From Gammaproteobacteria bacterium (GTDB taxonomy: Bacteria > Pseudomonadota > Gammaproteobacteria > Steroidobacterales > Steroidobacteraceae), in assembly GCA_005878835.1 (NCBI GenBank), contig VBMV01000080.1, forward strand, positions 1 through 34,359: a DNA stretch of 34,359 nt, given 5' to 3'. Positions 28,920 through 34,359 of this stretch are shown piece after piece. The notes beneath the pieces were generated by a model. It did no database searches. It saw nothing but the letters and a program-made list of their open reading frames with translations, and was not told the DNA's origin. The position numbers and the translations under genes are program-made. Numbering within the stretch: position 1 is the first letter of the stretch; every line of letters begins with the position of its first letter.

Positions 28920-31409
28920 TCACGCACGCAGCGTGGTGAGGGGCGGCTGATTCACGACGCTGCGGGTGGCGAGCCAGCCGCCGGCCGCCATCAGCAGCGC
29001 ACCGCCCGCGACGCCTTCCACCCAGGGCATGAGCCCGAACGCGTACCGCAGGTCGAGCCACTGCGTGGTGAGGAAATAGGCGCCCACGGACGCGCCCACC
29101 GCGGCGAGCAGCCCCGACAGGCTCCCCAAGGTTGCGAACTCCGCGAGCACCCCCTGCACCACGGTGCGGCGGCTCGCGCCCAGGGTGCGCAACATGGCGC
29201 TCTCGTAACGGCGCTCGTCGCGACTGGACTGCACCGCCGCCAGCAGCACCGTCAGTCCCGCGAACAGCGTGAACACGAACACGCTCTGCACCGCGAACGC
29301 CGCCTTGTCGAGCACCCCACGCACCTGCGTGAGCAGCTCATCGATGTCGAATATCGACACGCTGGGAAAGCGCCGCACGAGCTGCGCGAGCGAACGGGCG
29401 CTGCCGGGCGTGAAATAGGCGCTCGTCATGTAGGTACCCGCGGCGCCTTCCAGCACGCCGGGGGGAAACACGATGAAGAAGTTCGGCTGAAAGGTGTCCC
29501 ACTTCACCTTGCGGATGCTCGCGACCGTGACCTCGAGGGCTTCGCCGGCGATGTCGAAGGAGAGGCGATCACCGAGCCGCAGGCCGAGGGATTCCTGGAA
29601 CTCGGTGGCCAGAGACACCAGCGGTTTGCCGAAATCCTCCGCCGTCCACCAGCGGCCGGCGATGATGCGGTTGTCCGCCGCCAGCTCGGAGGCCCAGGTG
29701 AGGTTCTGCTCGCGGGTCGCGAAGCTATCCTCGCCGGTGCGCGCCGCGCGCAGGCTCTCGACGGCGTGGCCGTTGATGCTGGTCAGGCGCCCGCGGATCA
29801 TCGGCAGCACGCGCGTGGTGCGCGCGCCCTGCGCCTGCAGCGCGCGCACGAAATCCCCGCGCACCGCCGGCGGGATGTTGATGAAGAAGTAGTTGGGAAG
29901 ATTCGGCGGCAGCGTCCGTTGCCAGTCGCCGTTCAGATCGTCACGCAGGATCCCCAGCAGCAGCAGCACCATGATGCCGGTGCCGAAGGCCACCAGCTGC
30001 ACGACGCTCTCGGCGCGGCGCCGGCTCAAGTTGGCGACCCCGAAGCGCCAGGCGACACCGACCCGGCCGCGCAGGCGCCCCGCGAGATACACCAGCAGCA
30101 GTCCGGCGAGCGTCAGCACCAGCACGAAGGCCGCGAGCGCGGCGGTGAAGGACAGGAACAGTTTCCTCTCCGGCACCACCCAGTAAATGAGCAGCAGCAC
30201 CACGGCTATCGCCGGACCGAACGCCAGCAGCACCAGCGGCGGCGGCGGGCCGACGTCGCGGCGCAGCACCCGCAGCGCCGGCACGCGCGCGAGCTGCAGG
30301 AGCGGGGGCAGTGCGAACCCCGCCAGCAGCGCGATCGCGGTCACGAAGCCGATGGCGAGCGGGCTGAGACTCGCCGCCGGCAGATCGGTGACCGCCAGGA
30401 GCCCGCGGATGGTGCGCAGCAGCCACTCCTGGGCGAGGAACCCGAGCGCCGCGCCCGCCACGGCCGCGAGCAGCGCGAGCGAGAGCAGCTGCAGCACCGA
30501 CACCGCCAGCGTGAAGGCCCGCGTCGCGCCGAGGGTCTTGAGCAGTGCCACGGCATCCAGGTGCCGGTGCACGTAGCGGCGCGCGGTCATCGCCACCGCG
30601 ATCGCGCACAGCAGCACGCTCACCAGGCTCGCCAGGCTCAGGAAGCGGCCGGCGCGCTCCACGGCGTTGCGGATCTGGGGGCTCGCCTCGGTGATGTCCC
30701 GCAGGCGCTCACCGGGGCCCTTGTGGGCGATGAGCCAGGCCTTGAAGGCATCGATGCGCGTGCGCTCGCCGGCGAACAGCGCGCCGTAGCTCACGCGGCT
30801 GCCGGGCTGGATGAGGCGCGTGGCCGGCAGGTCGGCCGCATTCATGATGAGGTTCGGCGCCAGCTCGGCAAAGGTGCCGCCCTGGTCGGGCCGGGCGATC
30901 AGCACCCGGGTCACGCGCAGGCTCGCCGCCCCGATCGAGAGCTGCGAGCCCACCTGCCCGCCGACGGCCGCGAGCAGCTTCGAGCCCGGCCACGCCTCCC
31001 CCGGAGCGGGAATGCCCGCCGCGGGTGAGCCGCGCGCGAAGGGCTCGCCGGCGACCAATACGCGGCCGCGCAACGGATAGCCGGCGCTCACCGCCGCCAC
31101 GTTGGTGAGCTGGCTCGCCTCGCCATTGAACACCACCGAGAGCAGATTGGTGCTGCGCGCGCAGCGCAGCCCGCGCCGAGCGGCTTCCGTGAAGTACGCC
31201 TCGGGCAGCGGTTGCGGTGAACCGAGGCGGATGTCCGCCGCCAGCACCGCGCTCGCCTGCAGGGCCACCGCGGCGCTGATGCGGCTGACCAGAAAGCCGA
31301 CGCCCGTGAGGGCTGCGACCGCCACGGTGAGCGCGAGCAGCAGCACGCCCAGCTCCCCCGAGCGCCACTCGCGCGCCAGCGTACGCAGCGCGAGCCGCAG
31401 CGCTTTCAC
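28920..31409 (-). CDS. ybbP: YbbP-like ABC exporter permease (FtsX/MacB family)
   Basis: An 829-residue integral membrane protein of the FtsX-like permease group. A first transmembrane helix (ELGVLLLALTVAVAALTGVGF) is followed by a periplasmic domain. Two clusters of three to four helices include SLASLVSVLLCAIAVAMTA, LLAFGPAIAVVLLLIYWVV and AFAVQSVFVFTLFAGLTVLL, and a conserved MLRTLGASRRTVVQGVLAEF region marks the cytoplasmic coupling helix. The E. coli counterpart, YbbP, is 804 residues and sits with YbbA next to tesA; the same order occurs here. It is thought to export or extract lipophilic compounds. The start is GTG 31409, overlapping the ybbA stop as GTGA, so the ATPase is translated first. 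Confidence 0.93.
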   Translation of the reverse strand: MKALRLALRTLAREWRSGELGVLLLALTVAVAALTGVGFLVSRISAAVALQASAVLAADIRLGSPQPLPEAYFTEAARRGLRCARSTNLLSVVFNGEASQLTNVAAVSAGYPLRGRVLVAGEPFARGSPAAGIPAPGEAWPGSKLLAAVGGQVGSQLSIGAASLRVTRVLIARPDQGGTFAELAPNLIMNAADLPATRLIQPGSRVSYGALFAGERTRIDAFKAWLIAHKGPGERLRDITEASPQIRNAVERAGRFLSLASLVSVLLCAIAVAMTARRYVHRHLDAVALLKTLGATRAFTLAVSVLQLLSLALLAAVAGAALGFLAQEWLLRTIRGLLAVTDLPAASLSPLAIGFVTAIALLAGFALPPLLQLARVPALRVLRRDVGPPPPLVLLAFGPAIAVVLLLIYWVVPERKLFLSFTAALAAFVLVLTLAGLLLVYLAGRLRGRVGVAWRFGVANLSRRRAESVVQLVAFGTGIMVLLLLGILRDDLNGDWQRTLPPNLPNYFFINIPPAVRGDFVRALQAQGARTTRVLPMIRGRLTSINGHAVESLRAARTGEDSFATREQNLTWASELAADNRIIAGRWWTAEDFGKPLVSLATEFQESLGLRLGDRLSFDIAGEALEVTVASIRKVKWDTFQPNFFIVFPPGVLEGAAGTYMTSAYFTPGSARSLAQLVRRFPSVSIFDIDELLTQVRGVLDKAAFAVQSVFVFTLFAGLTVLLAAVQSSRDERRYESAMLRTLGASRRTVVQGVLAEFATLGSLSGLLAAVGASVGAYFLTTQWLDLRYAFGLMPWVEGVAGGALLMAAGGWLATRSVVNQPPLTTLRA

Positions 31410-32077
31410 AGCACCCGCCCCGCTTCCATCTGCACCATGCGGGCACAGCGTGCGGCGAGCTCGCGATCGTGCGTGACCAGGACCAGCGTCGTATGGGCGT
31501 TGGCGTTGAGCTCGAACAGCAGCTCGCCGACCCGCGCGCCCGTGACGGTGTCGAGATTGCCGGTCGGCTCGTCCGCGAACAGCACCGCCGGCTGGGTCAC
31601 GAACGCCCGGGCCAGCGCCACGCGTTGCTGCTCCCCGCCCGAGAGCTGGCGCGGGTAGTGGCCGGTGCGCTCGCCGAGGCCGACGCGCCGCAGGGTCTCG
31701 GCGGCCGCGCGCCGCGCATCACCCCGTCCCGCCAGCTCCAGCGGCAACATCACGTTCTCGAGCGCGGTGAGCGCCGGGATCAGGTGGAAGGACTGAAACA
31801 CGAACCCGACGCGCTGCGCCCGCAGGCGCGCCCGGCCGTCCTCATCGAGCTGCGTCAGATCCTGCCCCTCGAGCAGCACGCGCCCGCGGGTCGGCACGTC
31901 GAGTCCGGCCAGCAGCGCCAGCAGCGTCGATTTACCCGCACCCGAGGGCCCGGTCACCGCGACCGACTCGCCCGCCAGGATACCGAGCGACACCTCATCG
32001 ACAATGGTCAGCGAACCTTCCGGACTGCTAACCTGCTTGCAGAGGTTTTCCGCCTGGAGTACGCGGTTGCGGATCAT
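31406..32077 (-). CDS. ybbA: YbbA-like ABC transporter ATP-binding protein
   Basis: A 223-residue ATPase of the LolD/MacB/YbbA group. Walker A is GPSGAGKST (residues 43-51), the signature is LSGGEQQRVALARA, Walker B is AVLFADEPTGNLD, and the H-loop is LVTHD. Q-loop FVFQSFHLIPALTALENV is also present. It drives the YbbP permease encoded immediately downstream. The start is ATG 32077. It is divergent from tesA, whose chosen start TTG 32067 lies 11 bases inside this gene. The E. coli pair tesA/ybbA is likewise divergent, but here the coding regions overlap at their 5' ends. LolD could be an alternative name, but the pairing with an 829-residue permease and with tesA fits YbbA better. Confidence 0.95.
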   Translation of the reverse strand: MIRNRVLQAENLCKQVSSPEGSLTIVDEVSLGILAGESVAVTGPSGAGKSTLLALLAGLDVPTRGRVLLEGQDLTQLDEDGRARLRAQRVGFVFQSFHLIPALTALENVMLPLELAGRGDARRAAAETLRRVGLGERTGHYPRQLSGGEQQRVALARAFVTQPAVLFADEPTGNLDTVTGARVGELLFELNANAHTTLVLVTHDRELAARCARMVQMEAGRVL

Positions 32078-32711
32078 CGGCGCCTGGGCGCTGGGCTTGG
32101 GGTTGGTGTTCATCGCGCTCCAGAACGCGGTGGCCTCCGACCACACCATCCTTGTGCTGGGCGACAGCCTGAGCGCCGCACTCGGAATCCGGCCGGAGCA
32201 GGGTTGGGTTGCGCTGCTCGCGCAGCGACTTCGGGCACAAGGGTACGGGTACCAGATCGTCAACGCCAGCGTGAGCGGCGAGACCACCAGCGGCGGCCTC
32301 GAGCGCCTGCCGCGGGCGCTGCAGCTGCACCAGCCGGGAACCGTCATCCTGGAGCTGGGCGCCAACGACGGGCTGCGCGGGTTACCGGTGAGCGAGACGC
32401 GCGAGAATCTCGCGCGCATCGTGCGCCTGTCGCAGGCGGCCGGCGCCCAGGTGCTGCTGGTCGGCATGCGCATTCCACCCAACTACGGGCCGCGCTACAC
32501 GGAACAGTTCGCGCGCGTGTTCCCGGAGCTCGCAAACCAATATCATCTGCCACTGGTGCCGTTCCTGCTGGAGAAGGTGGCCCTCGATCCGAGGCGCATG
32601 CAGCCGGACGGCATGCACCCCAACGCCCTGGGCGAGCCACCGGTTCTCGATACACTCTGGCCGTACCTGAAGCCACTCCTCAAGAAGAATCCTCAAAGCG
32701 GGGGTCGTTGA
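32067..32711 (+). CDS. tesA: Multifunctional acyl-CoA thioesterase I / lysophospholipase (SGNH hydrolase)
   Basis: Periplasmic esterase of the GDSL family that hydrolyses acyl thioesters and lysophospholipids. From TTG 32067 it has 214 residues, close to the 208 of E. coli TesA. The signal (MRIIGAWALGLGLVFIALQN, cleavage near AVA) is followed by block I GDSLS (Ser34), the Gly of VSGETTSGG, block III GANDGLRG and block V DGMHPN (Asp181, His184). The start is supported by GGAG seven bases upstream; a longer frame to ATG 32004 would add a 21-residue charged leader and overlap ybbA by 74 bases. Its TGA shares a base with the fadD ATG (TGATG), so the two are coupled. Together they form a small acyl-chain operon. 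Confidence 0.9.
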   Translation: MRIIGAWALGLGLVFIALQNAVASDHTILVLGDSLSAALGIRPEQGWVALLAQRLRAQGYGYQIVNASVSGETTSGGLERLPRALQLHQPGTVILELGANDGLRGLPVSETRENLARIVRLSQAAGAQVLLVGMRIPPNYGPRYTEQFARVFPELANQYHLPLVPFLLEKVALDPRRMQPDGMHPNALGEPPVLDTLWPYLKPLLKKNPQSGGR

Positions 32712-34359
32712 TGGACAGAATCTGGCTGAAGTCGTATCCGCCCCACGTGCCCGCGGAAGTCGACCCCACACTGCTGCGCTCGCTGAAGCTGCTGCTGGAG
32801 GAAACCTGTGCCCGGCACGCCGAGCGCGTCGCCTTCATCCAGATGGGTGCACAGCTCACCTACCGGCAGCTCGATGAGCTCACGCGGGCCTTCGCCGCGT
32901 GGCTGCAGCAGCAGGGGTTCGGCAAGGGTGATCGCCTCGCCATCATGCTGCCCAATACGCTGCAGTATCCGATCGCGATGTTCGGCGCGCTGCGCGCCGG
33001 CCTGATCGTCGTCAACACCAATCCGCTGTACACCGCGCCGGAGTTGCTCCACCAGCTCTCCGACTCCGGCGCCACGGCGATCCTGGTGCTGGAGAATTTC
33101 GCGCACGTCCTGCAGCAAGTGCTGCCCGGCACCCGGGTGAAGCGGGTGCTGGTGACCGCGGTGGGCGATTTCCTCGGGTTCCCCAAGTCACTGATCGTGA
33201 ATTACGTCGTGCGCCACGTGCGCCGGCAGGTGCCGCGCTGGAACATCCCCGGCGCGACCTCGTTCAAGGCGGCGGTCACGGCCGGCCTGAAGCAGCCGCT
33301 CGCACCGGTGGAGGTCGGTCCCGACGATCTGGCCTTCCTGCAGTACACCGGCGGCACGACCGGAGTCGCCAAGGGCGCCATGCTGTCGCACGGCAACGTG
33401 AGCACCAACGTGCTGCAGGCCGAAGCGTGGCTCGGGAAGCGCTTCCAGGAGCCCGCGGCGCTGATCACGGCGATTCCGCTCTACCACATATTCGCCCTGT
33501 CGGCGAACTGCATGCTGTTCGCACGCCTCGGCTGGAAGAACGTGCTCATCATCAATCCGCGCGACCTGTCGGCGCTCATCGCCGACATGCGCAGGTACCC
33601 CTGCACCTTCATCAGCGGCGTCAACACGCTGTTCAATGCGCTGCTGCACGCGCCGGGGTTCGACAAGCTCGACTTCAGCCGCTTGAAGGTCACGCTCGGC
33701 GGCGGCATGGCCGTGCAGGCCAGCGTCGCGCAACGCTGGAAGGAGGTAACCGGCAACACCCTGACACAGGCGTGGGGCCTCACCGAGACCTCACCGGCCG
33801 CGTGCATCAATCCCCCGGACGAGCCGTTCAACGGCTCGATCGGCCTACCCATCTCATCGACCGAGATCGCCATCAAGGACGACGCCGGCAACGACCTCGC
33901 ACTGGGCCAGCCCGGCGAGATCTGCGTGCGCGGCCCTCAGGTGATGCGCGGTTACTGGAATCGCGCCGATGAGACCGCCAAGGTGATGCTGCCGGGGGGC
34001 TGGCTGCGCACCGGTGACGTCGGCCGCATCGACGCGCGCGGGTTCGTGTATCTCGAGGACCGCAAGAAGGACATGATCCTGGTCTCGGGCTTCAACGTCT
34101 ATCCGAACGAAGTGGAAGCCGTCGCCGCCACGCACCCCGGGGTCCTCGAAGCCGCCGCGGTGGCGCAGCCCGACGAGCGCTCCGGCGAAGTCGTGGCGCT
34201 GTTCGTGGTGCGCAAGGACCCGTCGCTCACCGCGAAGGACCTCATCGACCACTGCCGTAAATCACTTTCGGCATACAAGGTGCCGAAGCATGTGTACTTC
34301 AGAGCCGAGCTGCCGAAGACCAATGTGGGAAAGATCCTGAGGAAGGCGTTGAGAGAGGA
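32711..34359 (+). CDS. fadD: Long-chain fatty acid-CoA ligase FadD, 3' end cut by the window
   Basis: Activates fatty acids to acyl-CoA with ATP at the cytoplasmic face of the inner membrane. The visible 549 codons are nearly full length against 561 in E. coli FadD. Visible motifs are YTGGTTGVAKGAMLSH (residues from 212, the adenylate-forming P-loop), WGLTETSP from 355 and the fatty acyl-CoA synthetase signature GGWLRTGDVGRIDARGFVYL followed by DRKKDMILVSGFNVYPNE. The end reads LPKTNVGKILRKALRE, which places the A10 lysine in KILR. The start ATG 32711 overlaps the tesA stop by one base. The thioesterase-ligase operon suggests recycling of exogenous or membrane-derived acyl chains. A few C-terminal residues lie beyond the window. 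Confidence 0.96.
   Translation, partial: MDRIWLKSYPPHVPAEVDPTLLRSLKLLLEETCARHAERVAFIQMGAQLTYRQLDELTRAFAAWLQQQGFGKGDRLAIMLPNTLQYPIAMFGALRAGLIVVNTNPLYTAPELLHQLSDSGATAILVLENFAHVLQQVLPGTRVKRVLVTAVGDFLGFPKSLIVNYVVRHVRRQVPRWNIPGATSFKAAVTAGLKQPLAPVEVGPDDLAFLQYTGGTTGVAKGAMLSHGNVSTNVLQAEAWLGKRFQEPAALITAIPLYHIFALSANCMLFARLGWKNVLIINPRDLSALIADMRRYPCTFISGVNTLFNALLHAPGFDKLDFSRLKVTLGGGMAVQASVAQRWKEVTGNTLTQAWGLTETSPAACINPPDEPFNGSIGLPISSTEIAIKDDAGNDLALGQPGEICVRGPQVMRGYWNRADETAKVMLPGGWLRTGDVGRIDARGFVYLEDRKKDMILVSGFNVYPNEVEAVAATHPGVLEAAAVAQPDERSGEVVALFVVRKDPSLTAKDLIDHCRKSLSAYKVPKHVYFRAELPKTNVGKILRKALRE

Noticed and set aside
1-34359. CRISPR arrays, tRNA/rRNA genes, insertion sequences, phage or toxin-antitoxin genes
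   Set aside because: No regular repeat-spacer pattern, cloverleaf, transposase motif, integrase or phage structural protein was seen on either strand.

Overview
The window is GC-rich DNA with densely packed genes on both strands. It looks like the chromosome of a gammaproteobacterium. The evidence is a YajQ homologue, the divergent tesA / ybbA-ybbP arrangement also seen in E. coli, an OxyR of the E. coli two-cysteine type, a trp leader-peptide attenuator and FadD. The mycobacterial-type AhpC/AhpD pair, the DUF5666 lipoprotein and the LytS/LytTR pair fit a free-living soil or water lineage (Xanthomonadales, Nevskiales or Steroidobacter relatives). That placement is inference. I see no rRNA, tRNA, insertion sequence, phage gene or CRISPR array.

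Layout. (1) 1-4637, minus strand: a trp operon in the order trpL-trpE-trpG-trpD-trpCF, with a complete transcription attenuator between trpL and trpE and an in-frame TrpC-TrpF fusion that runs off the left edge. (2) 4867-7659: a VOC-fold protein, a conserved small protein, yajQ, a coiled-coil membrane protein and a BtuF-like binding protein. (3) 7726-10778: ahpC-ahpD divergent from oxyR across a recognisable OxyR operator, with a methyltransferase translationally coupled behind oxyR. (4) 10798-16730: an EamA transporter, an LCAT-like lipase, a DUF5666 repeat lipoprotein whose ribosome-binding site lies in a hairpin, and a tightly overlapping three-lipoprotein operon (CsgG-like, DUF4810, GNA1162/DUF799). 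(5) 16795-21278: an exported aldo/keto reductase, a large acyl-CoA dehydrogenase, a LysR regulator and a DUF1993 protein. (6) 21440-25110: a degenerate EAL protein, then a LytS-type kinase and LytTR regulator. (7) 25151-28895: a secreted Asp-box propeller protein and an Ala/Pro-rich single-pass membrane protein with an anti-sigma-like plan. (8) 28920-34359: a YbbA/YbbP ABC exporter divergent from tesA-fadD, whose start codons overlap; fadD runs off the right edge.

The genes form several separate units. trp genes make tryptophan under ribosome-mediated attenuation. oxyR and ahpCD form a peroxide-response module. The three lipoproteins probably form one outer-membrane assembly. tesA and fadD act on fatty acyl chains. 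Translational coupling is frequent: GTGA overlaps occur at trpE/trpG, trpD/trpCF, oxyR/methyltransferase and ybbA/ybbP, and ATGA overlaps in the lipoprotein operon and the two-component pair.

The observations most worth following are the trp attenuator with its possibly leaderless leader peptide, the CsgG/DUF4810/DUF799 operon, the hairpin over the DUF5666 gene's ribosome-binding site, the methyltransferase attached to oxyR, the degenerate EAL protein and the anti-sigma-like protein.
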